A DNA stretch of 64,000 nucleotides from Archegozetes longisetosus (Eukaryota > Arthropoda > Arachnida > Sarcoptiformes > Trhypochthoniidae). The stretch covers positions 36,001-100,000 of the forward strand of contig JAEMBT020000003.1 of NCBI GenBank assembly GCA_018873245.2. Reading direction: 5' to 3'. Shown piece after piece: positions 25,421 through 37,800 of the stretch. How positions within the stretch are numbered: the stretch's first letter is position 1; each line of letters opens with the position of its first letter. The notes below the pieces were generated by a model. That model was not told the origin of the DNA. It saw only the letters and a list, made by a program, of their open reading frames with translations, and made no database searches. A program made the translations under genes and the position numbers.

Positions 25421-26730
25421 TTACAAATGAAAGTTTTTCACACAAATTAGAGAAACTTTGGAATTACTGAACAATATTTGTTGATTACTAGAACTGTCGA
25501 AACTTTCATTTCTTAAACTCGAGTCAAACCATGAATTTTTAAAGAAAATCTTGAATTTTTCAGAAGAAAACTGATTGAATATAAGAGACCACATTATTAT
25601 TATCTGATTTTTATCATTCAACTTTATATCTACGATCTTTTCAATATTGATATGATCTTTGATCCTATTCCGAAAAATTTTGCGGACTCTGAAGACTTTT
25701 CTGTCTAAAGGTTGTAATTTTGAAGTTGTTTTCTTAGGAATTATCTATCTCTCTAAAGTCTTATTAGAATTCAGCCTCTCATCGATTTCAGAATGTGTGT
25801 TTTCATCATTTTGTCTGCCATAAACCTCAAGTAAAAGAAAGCATTTGTCAGGCATATCAGGTAAAAACACGTTTTCATACATGAAGAAGTTACTAATTTT
25901 CAGAAATTACAAAGTTTTTATTACAAACCAGTAAGCAATGCGAGACTTCGTGAGTTTTCCCGAATGACTACAAGTTATCGAAATGTTCGGCCAATGAATA
26001 AGTTTTTTCAACACAATTGGTCCTAATTTACTATTTTTTTTTCTTGAAGACAAGTAAAATTTTTTTGAGGACTGGCGTTACATTATAAGAATGCGTACAA
26101 CCGTATAATGTCTTCATTCCAAGAATCATTCACTTTTCACCAGTATCAGAAAGTGATCTCAATGAATGCTATTCGTAGTTACAGCTTGTCTGATCCATAT
26201 TAAAAATCTTGCTGATATTTATTGAATACTTAAATTAGAGCTTTAAAATGATTAAAAATTACCTATCAGAATAAAATTTAGATTTTTCTTCGAATAATTT
26301 TCGAAAATTAATTATTGATTCATCTATTTTTAGTATGTCCTAAACTTCTTTAAAAGAAACTAATTTGACTGCTTTACATGAAGAGATCCTTTTTCTCTTT
26401 TGTATTTAATTGCCCACGATTCAGATGCATTAAATTTGAAATTGTTCATTACAGAACATTCAGCTGCCCAGCTTCTTAGATCAATAGTATGAGCAGCAAA
26501 ATAGGAATCTCGCGCTTCTCGATATATTTTATAGACATAGTCATCAATCAATGATTTTTGATGTTGTCGGTTGCCATAATTTTGCAAATATACTCGAAAT
26601 CGTTTGATATAATACTTATATTTGAGTTTATATAAGCAACTCGCTCTGATCGAAGAAATTCCGTAGTTTGTATTCTTATCATTATAGTCGGCAACCTTAA
26701 GCATTTCAGATCCTGTATAAGACTTCTGTA
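25421..26730 (-). pseudogene. Tc5-like (CENP-B-type) DDE transposase pseudogene
   Basis: Read on the minus strand, pieces in order are: a DNA-binding part with FNASESWAIKYKREKG (the F-x-A-S-x-x-W pattern of CENP-B/Tc5 HTH); MDQTSCNYE with the first Asp region, then SLSDTGEK and THSYNVTPVLKK; SITCSHSGK; a degenerate second-Asp block (FLLLEVYG..); then KTTSKLQPLDRKVFR and IFNQFSSEKFK near the C-terminus. Many stops and frame changes separate them. The second acidic position appears changed, so it is inactive. Confidence 0.75.
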
Positions 26731-26752
26731 ATGTAAAAATTTCAAAAAGTAG

Positions 26753-26755
<3 letters not shown>

Positions 26756-26820
<65 letters not shown>
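26756..26820. repeat. (TA)n(TG)n microsatellite
   Basis: About 20 TA units followed by about 13 TG units. They account for His/Thr and Tyr/Ile runs in the frames crossing them. Confidence 0.9.
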
Positions 26821-27089
26821 AACAATAACAGCAGATAATGAAGTAATCACGCTTGTTAACTACATGATGCAGTGCTAGTTTCAATTTGAACACAAAAAGA
26901 AGTCAAAACATCCGTGGTGATCATCTTAAAGGATATTTAAAAGCAATAAGATATTCTTTAAACTCAACCTCTAATAACAAAAGTAGGGTATGATCATCTT
27001 GAGACCATATAAGGCATGAAAAAGCATAACAAAATAAGGATCATGTGCGATATAATCATTTCATTACACATTTAAACGAAATATTCAAT

Positions 27090-27749
27090 AACTAGCTAGA
27101 AATACGGGCAAAAGCCCGTTATTAAGTTCATAAAAAATAAAGATTTAAAACTTTATTCAACAAACAAATAGTTCTTTAAATAAAGATTTTTCAATTTCTT
27201 TCTCTCATTTAGTATTAGTCTAAAAACTTAGAATAACTCTAAAACCTTACTAAATCTTCGACGACTTTATTAGTCGTCGAATCTTTTGCTTGTATCACAA
27301 TCACTAATATTTGTAATAATATAATTACATGCACAAACACAGACACAAAATACACTTAAAATTTCACTTTTAAAAATCTTAAAACAATATAAAAAAATTT
27401 AACTTAATTTTACTAATCGTTGTTTTCGTTTGCTATGTGTGCGAGTTACTTGCATGTAGTGCAATGTCTTTTCTTGTTCAGAACTTTGCTTATTTAAATC
27501 GCATTGTGTTTCAATTAAGTGACGTATTCGCGAAATTGAAAATTAGAATAGTAGCTAAATTTTAGCCTAAAAAACACTTAAATCAACTCTTTGTATCAGA
27601 TAAAAACATTGAAACCAGTCTGATTTCTCTGTGATGACCACGAAGAAAGTTTTTGACTGGTCGTACAGAAAGAGCATTTAAGCATTTTATTATATAGAAA
27701 TCTAAGTCTAGTAAATTATATTTATTAAATACATAAAATAAATTAGATA

Positions 27750-27806
<57 letters not shown>

Positions 27807-28277
27807 TAAACTTAGAATAAGTGTTAAAAAATAATAATTGCTTACTATTAGTTGTGGAGTATTTGTCAATCACTATCACAATAACAGTAAAATAACAGCC
27901 AAAAACAAATTTTCTAAAACCAAAATTCAGCCAAAAACTCAAATTCTACTAAACTTTTGTTGTTGTTTTTATTTTATGATGCAATAACTGTTTCGATAAG
28001 TGCAATAAGTGCTTTGATTTTAAGTTATAGGGAAATAGCATTTCAATTTCAGTGTTTTGTTTATTTTTATAAAACCTATTATATTTCAGTGAAGTGGCGT
28101 ATCGTCTAAGATAAAAAAACGGAACAGTAGCAAATTTTTAGGTATAATAAACTTTAATAAACGCCATATATCAGACTGAAAATATTGAAATCAGTCTGAA
28201 TCTTCTGTGATGACCACAAAAAAAGGTTTTTAAGTGGTCGCACAGAAAGAGTATCTAAGCATTTTATTATATAGATT
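27090..28277 (+). repeat. Helitron-like terminal repeats, two copies of a 3' module
   Basis: Near 27104-27121 is the hairpin ACGGGCAAAAGCCCGT. Two similar modules end at about 27702 and 28275, each with GTGATGACCACRAA, then CAGAAAGAG, then AAGCATTTTATTATATAGA. Such hairpin and TATTATATAGA tails resemble Helitron/Helentron-derived repeats, but no Rep/helicase is present and the assignment is tentative. Confidence 0.4.
27751..27804. repeat. (TC)n(TA)n microsatellite
   Basis: About 9 TC units followed by about 17 TA units. Confidence 0.9.
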
Positions 28278-28754
28278 GTTAATGGTAAGTTCTTTCGCTG
28301 ACAAATAAGTCGTTCAATTATGATTAATATCATTCATTATGAACCTTGTTTCAATTTCAAATCAACTTTCTTTGCAATTTAAAGATTGTAAAGCTTCTGA
28401 TAGTCCACTTTAAAGAGATAAGTGGATAAATTGCATCATTGTTATTTGAGGAGCCGAAATGGTGCTCTCACTCTTCAATCAATGATATTTAATCAACTAT
28501 GTGCAACTTCGTTCAAGCCAATGTTAAGACACGCTTGGAGGTAATATTTCGATGATGTCGATCAGGACTTTTCAACTGTAGATGATATTTGTTTCAACGG
28601 TTTGCCGTCATTTTGCGATTCTGACAATTGCTTTGTTCCATCTTTCATCCGATGCGCTCATTGTCATAAAATATGAAGTTTTCCTTGTTTCTTTATGTCT
28701 CCACATCTTCATGTTGAATGATCTGCTATTATTTTTGATAATTATCATTTGTGG

Positions 28755-30770
28755 TAACACTATTATACACTCGGTTTCAATACTAATTGTGGGGACAAAA
28801 ATATTTATAACTTTCGAATGGGTGAACCGATTTGAATTCTGTTTTTTGTAAATTGACCATGAAATGTTCCGCTTGGTGAATAGAGAGATCTCTACTTTAT
28901 TACGCTAATTATCTGAGAAATTAGAAAAAAGCAAAAATTCGATTTTTTCGAGAATTTTGAAATTGAAGCTTGAAAAATTTAACTAATTTGATACGTGGTC
29001 ATTATAATTAATGAAAAATGACGTCGGTTCGATTGTAGTTTTTGGGCACCGCTCACTTCCTGTGACCCTACCCACACGATATATATATCGTTGGATTCAG
29101 CTCGATGAGCTGAGTAAAACAATACGCCACTTGACACGGTAGCATGACTTTGACCTGACCTTTGACTTTACCCCTAAAAATTTATTATTTTACTCAAGTC
29201 AATATTATTACTACACATGAGTACTTGACCCTTCAGGTGACCTTTGACTTTTATTGACTGAGTTTGGTTGGTTAGGTTAGGTAAGTTTATTCCATTTCTA
29301 GCTACTTCAAATTCCCTTTTTTACCATTTCTCACATATTCACATTTATGATGACTTCATTTGAGAATTTTGCTTTTGATTTTATAGCTGCCATTCCTAAT
29401 GACGAAGCTGCTATAAGGTTCAGCAAGGATAATGGCTTTATACCCCATGAGGTCAAGTGTCCATGCGGAACTGTGATGAGCAGAAGCCACGATCTCAGTC
29501 ACAAGCTCGGGTTTCGTTGGCGTTGCCCATCATGTGGTGTGCATGTTTCACCTCTTGAAAACACGTGGTTTGAGTACGCACACCTCAGCTTCGTCACGGT
29601 TCTCTGGCTTACAGCATGTTGGGTCCACCGCATTCCGGTCTGACGCCGCTCAATTTTGCGGTGTTTCTTGACATTCTATGGTGGATTGGTATACCTTGTG
29701 CCGTGAGGTATGTGAGATCGTGGTCGCCAATGATCAACAGCCAATTGGCGGCCTAAACCTTTTTGTGGAAATCGATGAAACCCATCTTGGCGAGCGGAAA
29801 TACCACCGTGGGCGCCACTTAGCTTCTGAGTTAATTTGGCTCTTTGGTGGTATTTGTCGTGAAACCAAGATAGGTTTCTTGATCTGTAATTGTGACTGAT
29901 TCGGCTCTCGTATATTTTGGATGTGAAAGTTTTGGCTATTCTGCGCAACACAGCGTTTTCCACAAAAGGTATTATGTGCCCCTCTAACCGCAAATTGCAA
30001 AAAAATACTGTGGAACAGCAGTTGCGCTCGGTCAAGGAGACCGTGATGTTCTTCGGTGGCGACGACGCTCTAGATCGATATCTTGGTGAATTTAGCTACC
30101 AGGATATGTTTTTAAAGCCTCTTGGTAGCTATGGTCACCAATTTAAACGGTTCTTGAGCGATGTCGTCAGGGTCTATCCATGTCCTTATAAGCCGGGATT
30201 AGACTTTACGATAGAGTGATCACGGTCATCTTGACTCGGGTAGGTGACGACGACCTGCAAAAATTGCCCAGATCGCGAAAAGCGACGTGGAAGCGTTAAA
30301 ATTTTATTATTCAATTACATTAAAGCGAAATTTTTTCCAGCTACTCCTACGCGCCCGCGTACATATATATATGTAACTTTCGATGCAGAATCCAACGATA
30401 TATATATTGTGTGGATGGGGTCACAGGAAGTTGGCGGTGTACAAAATCTACAATCCTACGATGACGTCCCATTGTTTTCATTTGGAATTACTTTTAATTC
30501 AAATGTTTTTTGATTCAATTGATATTTTTTAACAAATCGAATAAATCATTTTATTCACTGATTATTAAATTTGTCAAAACTTGTTTTCTTATCGATAAAG
30601 TAATGAATTCTTTTTCGTTTCAAATTTTACCTTGTTAACTTTGAATCGGAACATTTCTTGGTCAATTTGCAAAAAACAGAATTCAATTCGGTTTACCCAG
30701 TCGAAACTTATAAAGGTTTTTGCCTCCACAATTAGTTTTGAAACCAAGTGTATATTATTGATAATGAATC
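28755..30770 (+). mobile_element. Merlin (IS1595-like) transposon, defective
   Basis: Inverted terminal regions of roughly 340 bases match from about 28760-29110 to about 30380-30765, including CACTTCCTGTGACCC / GGGTCACAGGAAGT and GAATTCTGTTTTTTG near the outer parts. The interior encodes pieces of a Merlin-type transposase (29347-30219). Exact outer ends and target duplication were not fixed. Confidence 0.75.
29347..30219 (+). pseudogene. Merlin/IS1595-type transposase, broken
   Basis: First piece (29347-29643): a zinc-ribbon-like N-terminus with CPCGTVMS and WRCPSCG. Second piece (29678-29899): VDWYTLCREVC, then QPIGGLNLFVEIDETHLGER, then KYHRGRH and WLFGGICRETK, the first catalytic Asp block of the IS1595/Merlin DDE fold. 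Third piece (29917-30219): NTVEQQLRSVK with the Glu-type block, and DRYLGEFSYQDMF. The pieces lie in different frames, and the middle region with the second Asp (the S-D-x-W type block) is missing. The gene is dead. Confidence 0.85.
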
Positions 30771-31578
30771 GGTATGTATATTTAATTGATAATATCTCAT
30801 AAGCAAATGCGTATGGACCGCTAATTCTTTCGCAAAAGTGATCTCTCCATGAGTAGTAAATATGATTTGAATTTCATTAAAATCTGAAATTGTCACTTAG
30901 GAATCTTCATTGTATGAATATAATTCTCTTCAATCAATTTTTTGAAGTGATTCAAGACATTAAATATATTAAATTCGGTCATTTTGATAATCAATCTGTT
31001 TAAAAACTAATTTATTATTTTTTTTCATAAACAACAACAAATTGATCATAAATTAAGTTATTAATTTTTTAGATGTTTGAATAAAAATTGGAATAGTGAA
31101 TTTTTCTTATGTTTATAAAAAAATATTCATTGAATATTAAATTTTCATTAGTGAAAACTCATACTTAGAAACTTAAAAGTTAAATCTCAGAATCAAGATG
31201 AAATTCTAGTAAAATCTTCGATGTAAATTCTCAGATTTTAGTTCTTTTAGACATAATTTTATAATACAAATTCGTAGTCTGTTTCTGAAACTTTAAAAAT
31301 GCATAAAAATTTACGATCTATCACAAAAAACTGAACAAAATATATAGTCGATTGTTGAATTCGAAACTAGGATCTCAAGTATGAGACTCCTAAATTATTG
31401 AAATTCGCCCCTATAGGTAACTTATTGACAACTAGTGTTTATTTTGATATGAATTCTCCTTAATTTTAATTAGTTAATTTAATGATGATGGAATGACCAT
31501 TTGAATGCAATTATGGAGTAAATGTGTTACTTATGAGCCTAAAAATCATCACAACCTATCAGAATACAGATTCCTCAA

Positions 31579-32050
31579 CTATAGCGCTTCATAATATAAA
31601 CTCAATGATTTTATCAATTTCATAATACATTTCCAAAAAGTACCATCAACTATGTTCCCTAATATTTTAGTGTCAAGGAATAATCCTCATGTTAGTCAGG
31701 GCTTAGCAGTCGATTCCGGCACTATAGCGACAATTTAGCAACACGTACAGACGCTATACCATTGATGAGACTAATGGTATGGCTACTTAAGCCTAGCGTT
31801 ACACGCAAGCCGAGTCTTAACCATTTGATAAATCGAATCAAGCTTTTGAGTTCAATCACTAGAAAAATTGACTCGAGCATAGTCCAGTCGCTAACAAATC
31901 TAGTTCGCATCTAGTAGGGGTTATGAATCACATAGATCTGAACAGGGTCACTTTGTATTTAGCTTAAAAACAGTTTTAGAATTTGCTAGAGCGTTCCGTA
32001 GACCTATGGCATATTCTGGAGGTTAATGAAAAAATCTTGGAACTTATAGT
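31579..32050. other. Non-coding DNA, somewhat GC-richer
   Basis: The stretch at about 31690-31920 is less AT-rich than its surroundings, but I recognise no gene, RNA or repeat in it. Confidence 0.35.
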
Positions 32051-32054
32051 AAAT

Positions 32055-33352
32055 CTCGAAATGACACAAAGGAGAAGGAAAATAAGACATAGGAAGTGGG
32101 CGAGACTTCTAGAGTAAATAAAAATATACCTTACTATGAGCAACATATAACTAAAATATTATTACTCTAAGTGCTCGGGAAGGAGTCTAAATTAATTTTT
32201 GAAAACTGAAAATTTGCTATTTTTCTATGTAACCAACCCATCTTTAAATATAAATATAACCCCCGTACCCCCTATCAAATTGAATCAAAATTTTGCAGTC
32301 AAAAGATTAATGATATAAAATGTTTTTGGGAAAGTATGATAGTGGCTTAGAAACCGTAATATAATTAAAAATGGGGTCAAAGTTGAAATATAAACATCAA
32401 TTATAGCTTATTTTAAAAGGTGAAAAAAAGTCCAAGACCTCCTTCCAGACGGATGTTACTGTTTTAAATCACCACTAAGCAAATGGAACACTGATCTCTA
32501 TGATGTTGCTCCTTCCCACGGCATTATATGTCCTTGGCAGTGACCATCATTCCACTACACTACTTCTAAGCTGGCGTGAGACGCGCGCTTCTATACGGAA
32601 GATCGTGTCAGTCTTGTTCGGGTAAGAGGTTTCATAGATTCCAATGTCCTTAGTACTCAGAAGAGCTTGAGAGAGGAGTCTAGACTGTCCTGTCGATCGA
32701 ATCCTACCATTAAAACCACAAATTATTCCATTTCGCTGTCAGAGCCGTCAATTACACTTTCAGCGAATATTTTGTTGCGGGTTTTTCATTTTCTCATTTT
32801 CCGTGACGGCAGTAATGGTTGTTGTTATGATTGTTAATTTGATTGTATTTTTTAGGGAAAGAGTTGAAATCCCCTGGAAGGACTCGAACTCACTACCTCG
32901 TGGTTGTCGTGGTTGATATTCCATGACTTTACAATTGAGCTATTGTCCTTTGCGGTAATGGTAAAGGTTTAAAACTGATATTTATTTGTTTTATATTAAG
33001 CCTTGTATGACTGACTTACTTAAACTTTGACCCCATTTTTAATTATTTTACGGTCTCTAAGCCACTATGATACTTTCCCAAAAACATTTTATATCTTTAC
33101 TCTTTTGACTGTAAAAATTTGATTCAATTTGATAGAGGGTACGGGGGTTATATTTATATTTAAAGGTGGGTTGGTTACATAGAAAAATAGCAAATTTTCA
33201 GTTTTCAAAAATTAATTTAGACTCCTTCGCGAGCACTTGAAGTAATATTTTACAGTTATATGTTGCCCATAGTAAGGTATATTTTTATTTACTCTAGAAG
33301 TCTCGCCCACTTCCTATGTCTTATTTTCCTTCTCCTTTGATCTTGAAATTAT
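32055..33352. mobile_element. Foldback element with about 331-base arms
   Basis: Arms 32055-32386 and 33022-33352 are inverted copies (outer GGAGAAGGAAAATAAGACAT, inner AATGGGGTCAAAGTT). The 635-base centre holds a tRNA-derived SINE-like sequence. Confidence 0.75.
32420..32960 (-). repeat. tRNA-derived SINE-like sequence
   Basis: On the minus strand, TAGCTCAATTGT (32942-32931, A-box-like) and GAGTTCGAGTCC (32891-32880, B-box) are spaced as in a tRNA head. The arms do not form a good cloverleaf, so a functional tRNA is unlikely. The GC-rich body continues leftward. Ends are approximate. Confidence 0.5.
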
Positions 33353-33492
33353 TTGGCCTATCTTCGCAGCAACAACCGCAAGTTTGTCATATTATGGTGC
33401 TTCGTATTGAGCCGCGTCATCAATAGTAGAAATTTACAACAATAACTCTTAATTTGATTTTTCAATAAATCAGTCATATCTTTGCTATTATA

Positions 33493-34408
33493 AGCCTTGG
33501 CTAGAGAAATCTGCACAAAATTTAAGACGCAATTTCTTAACCAAATATAGTTGATTCAATTAAATTTTGTTTTTACTTTGAAAGAATAGTTATTAGGTAA
33601 CAAAACATTGCAATTATTAGTTTATAATAATTTATGATAAAAAGATGTCCTCCTCTAAAGAGCTTGAGGCTAGGAAAAGGATTGGCGCTTTTATTGAAAG
33701 AAACCCGAATATGAAAACTTGCGATATCGTAAGACATTATGAACTGGAGGGCATCCCTCGCCGTACAGTATATTCAATTATCCAAAGATTCATAAGTGGT
33801 CAGAGTGACGATCGGACTCCAGGTCCGAGAAAAAACCGAGAAATTAACCGAAAAACTAAAGACAAAATAATTGAGTTCGCGGTAATGCGATCACTGCAGA
33901 AGTCTATATTCGGGAATGTTTACCACTTCTGAAAGATTTTATCGATAAGTACCATTCAGACGATAAATATGTTTTCTGACCCGATTTGGCTACTTCTAGT
34001 TACGCCAAAACCACTCAAGAAGTTTACCAAAGAGTTGGAATCAAAGTTGTCCCAAAAGAAATAAGTCCTCCAAATGTCCCCAAACTCCACCCAATTGAAA
34101 GATTTTGGGCAAATTTGGGTAAATAAATTTATGAAAATGGGTGGACAACAGATGTAAATCCCTAAACTAATCGAAGAATCAAAACAATAATACGTAAAAG
34201 ATCTGAAAATCTGTGCCAAAACCTTATGAGAGGTGTTAAGACTAAGGTCCGCAAAGCAGCGGACAAAGGAGTACTATCTGTCATCAATTGATATCAAATC
34301 AAACTTCATATAATGTATTTTCATTTAATAAATTTCTGTTCAATTTCGGTGAAATTTTGATTAACAATTATTAAAATTATTTTTGTGCAGATTTCTCTAG
34401 CCAAGGCT
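33493..34408 (+). mobile_element. Tc1/mariner-type transposon, internally deleted
   Basis: TA flanks and perfect 28-base inverted ends beginning AGCCTTGGCTAGAGAAATCT. The 916-base element keeps the two ends of a transposase gene. Confidence 0.9.
33645..34290 (+). pseudogene. Tc1/mariner transposase remnant
   Basis: The 95-codon first frame (33645-33932) is an N-terminal HTH: MKTCDIVRHYELEGIPRRTV, then a G-P-R-K basic linker. About 33895 onward in another frame gives CLPLLKDFIDKYH, then a stop replacing the usual Trp before PDLATSSYA (second Asp), then HPIERFWANLG (final acidic residue), then a further stop. The first Asp region is deleted. It cannot be active. Confidence 0.8.
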
Positions 34409-34831
34409 TATCTTTTAAAATTAAAAGTCCACTAAAGATTTTCTGACGGAAGTCATAAATTGAACGCCTTGTACATAAACTTGAATCTTAGCTAATTTTG
34501 CCTAAAAGGTTTGAGACAAATTATGAGTAAATACTTATTATATTAATATATTTAATTAATTTTATTACACAGTTTCTAAGATAAACAATTATCACAAACA
34601 ACTGAACTATTTATTTAAAGTTTGAAAAGTTTATTTAAACATTTTTTCGATCAAATTTTGGTAAACAACACTTATATGAAGTACAGAATGCCTATTATTT
34701 ACAAAAACAAATTTATTTCTTTTGGTAACATAATAATATGGTATATATTGTGTAACATTTAGTGTTTTAGCGTTAATTAGGGCCAATAGAGCTTTGGCTA
34801 AACTTATAAAAAATAACCCTCTAAGTATAAG

Positions 34832-37800
34832 CTAACAAGTTTTAGGCAATTTAGTCAGTTGTTCGCTATAGGGAGGGGGAGGTTCATATTCAGGTGGAGA
34901 TTGCATGGCGTCAGATGTTAAGTTTGCCAAACTTTGACCATCAGATTGCAAATGAAGACCACTAATCGTAGATATGCTGCTCCGATTACCATTACTATTG
35001 CCATTGCCGTTGCCATTATCACTATTAATGCTACTACTAGTATTATTAGTAACTTGCTTTTTCTTCAAATTTCGCTCATATTTTGCCGAAACGTATAATA
35101 TTATTAAATTGAAAATTGTCAATATGCTCAGGCCAAAAGCTTTTATTGAAATATACAGTGAAAAAATACAATTAATTGCTTCGAATAGAGTGAAAATTTT
35201 TATTATACGATAACTTTGTCTGAAAGCTCCGATCACTCCAATTATACAAACCATTTCAGTGAATACCGAAAAAACATATAAGTCGGTTCGAAAAGTTTCC
35301 TGAAATTAATTTAAGAAATATTCATAAAAATTTCGCTTAATGACATAAAACTTTAATAACTTGATTATCTATTGGGCAAAGCTGAACATTTAATACTACT
35401 TCTTTGAAACTCCAGTTTTAATTTATTCAGAAGATGTTTTGGCAATATTGATTTTAATTTTCATTCAATTTATTTTGAATGACGCAATTAAAAAATCGAT
35501 TTTTCAACATTATTTGACTCTTGAGTCTAGTGAATATAGCAAACAAAAAGTGAGAAATTAGTCAATTCTCATTGGTTTAATTGAAACAAGTTTCGACTGT
35601 AGATACAGGAACATTACAAACTTATAATAGATGAAAAAGTAAAATTAATAAACTGAGTAACAAAATTTTGCAGTCTCGTCCTAAGCCTCTAAAAGATTTG
35701 ATATGAGTTTGAATTCTGTTATAAAAGTTATGGTAAACATTAAGTGCATGTTAATCACAATATATCTCATAAATCAATACGAGATTAGAAGCTAACTAAT
35801 TAATTGAAATTAGTGAACTGAGCAGCAAAAGCAATGCCACATTCCTGAAATCGGAACAAAAACCAATTCGATTTGTAATTATATTGGTTAAGACCTTATA
35901 CGGAATAAGAATCAGACATCATAAGGTATCAGATCACTAGATCACAAAGACTGCTCTAACTAAATCTAACCAAAACTGGATAGTGTGCAAGTTCTACACT
36001 AAAAAATAGAAATAAAATTGACTTTATTTTAAAATACGTTCATTTCTATTTAAGGATGCAATAAGTGCCTCTGATTCGACTTTCAAAATAAAAAGGCTAA
36101 TCTCATAGTGTGACATGAGTAAAACCGGATGCAAAATACTCTATTTTGTATGATAAAATGTACTATGCCTAAAATAATTGTCTGAACAAAATAAAATACA
36201 TAGCATTGAGCGACTGTACTGTAGATTTTAAAATACTAATAGTGATAATAATTATCACTTTGATAAGTACCTCAAAAATTCATTACTTCAATCAGTTGAA
36301 ATGAAGAGACAATCTTTGTTTATAATGTGAAAGAAAGTATGCTGTATTTTGTTAAAGCTTATCCATTCAACACATTGGTAGTTGAGGTTTTTCAAGATTT
36401 AATCAATTTTGAATCAGTCATAGAGATCTTACGCTACAGTCTAGTACAGGATCTTTCCGCATATAAGCCCCCTCTAATGTACAGTCATTGACAAAACTCC
36501 GGAACTCGGTTTTTGAGCATTCTATATCCCAAAATATGATTCGATTTGAATGAAATTTTTTTGGAGAGACTATGAGTTGCGGAAAACTTTTTCACAAAGT
36601 GTCGTATTCCGCCTCCCACGGGTCTTCCATAAATAACGTAAATTCACACAGAATTAACCTATAAATACTTTTGAATTCTGATGGATGGAATCAAAGCTAC
36701 TTAAAATATGATTGAACACATGTATTTTTGTTTGACTGAAAATCTCCCAACTTCAGAGTTGTAGCACATGAAACTCAAAAAATGAATTTTCTAGTTGAGC
36801 AGAACTTTTCAAATAAGAACCCAAATATCTTGATATTGATATCAAATTAAAGCTTTTAAAAAATTCTTTGTAAAAATCATTTGCGCGAATATTTGCAATC
36901 AAGCTTATTTTATGTACAGCGCGAATTTTGCTTTACTATTTGATTTCAACACAACTTATATAAAATCGTTATAACAATGTCAGAATTGAATGAAATAAAG
37001 TTCAGAAAATTTATTAAAGTGAGAGCTAGAGGTGAATATAAGTCCTCAATCATCAGTAAACTTCGTAAGTATTCAATATGAATAAATTTTGACATAATTA
37101 ATGAAATATTTCAAAGAAATATAGTAAATTTTGATAAATTTTAAAATTAAAACTAACTTATTTTTCAAAATTGAATTTGTCGAACAAATCTGTAAATAGT
37201 TTAGATGTTTAATTTTCTAATCAAATTTTCTCACTAACTTGATCTTTTCTATTGATCTACCGAATTTGAATATTTGAGCAAATGATTTTTAGAAAGAATT
37301 TTTTAAAAGCTTTAATTTGATATCAATATCAAGATATTTGGGTTCTTATTTGAAAATTTCTGCTCAACTAGAAAATTCATTTTTTGAGTTTCATGTGCTA
37401 CAACTCTGAAGTTGGGAGATTTTCAGTCAAACAAAAATACATGTGTTCAATCATATTTTAAGTAGCTTTGATTCCATCCATCAGAATTCAAAAGTATTTA
37501 TAGGTTAATTCTGTGTGAATTTACGTTATTTATGGAAGACCCGTGGGAGGCGGAATACGACACTTTGTGAAAAAGTTTTCCGCAACTCATAGTCTCTCCA
37601 AAAAAATTTCATTCAAATCGAATCATATTTTGGGATATAGAATGCTCAAAAACCGAGTTCCGGAGTTTTGTCAATGACTGTACGCCCATGAGCGTATATT
37701 TGGCAGTGGGCTTATATTAGGTGAAAAGATTTTAGGAAATATTATCGACAGATTTTTACAAAGCCTGTACTGCTACAGAAAATGAATATGAAGAAGAATC

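Larger units (their letters stand above)
24953..31578 (-). mobile_element. Composite: Tc5-like transposon enlarged by nested insertions
   Basis: About 24953-25230 is repeated in inverted orientation at about 31300-31578 (shared ATAGGTTGTGATGATT, TTAATTTTAATTAG-type core and GAGATCCTAGTTTCGAATTCAAC). Just inside the left copy, on the minus strand, is a broken Tc5-like transposase. The rest of the 6.6 kb is filled by microsatellites, Helitron-like tail repeats and a Merlin element. That the two end copies belong to one original transposon is inference. Confidence 0.6.

Noticed and set aside
26548-26893. Frames with His-Thr and Tyr-Ile runs
   Set aside because: Explained by the TA/TG microsatellite; the part to the left is transposase debris, not a host gene.
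32880-32942. A functional tRNA gene on the minus strand
   Set aside because: The A- and B-box spacing fits, but the stems do not pair well and the sequence continues as a SINE-like body.
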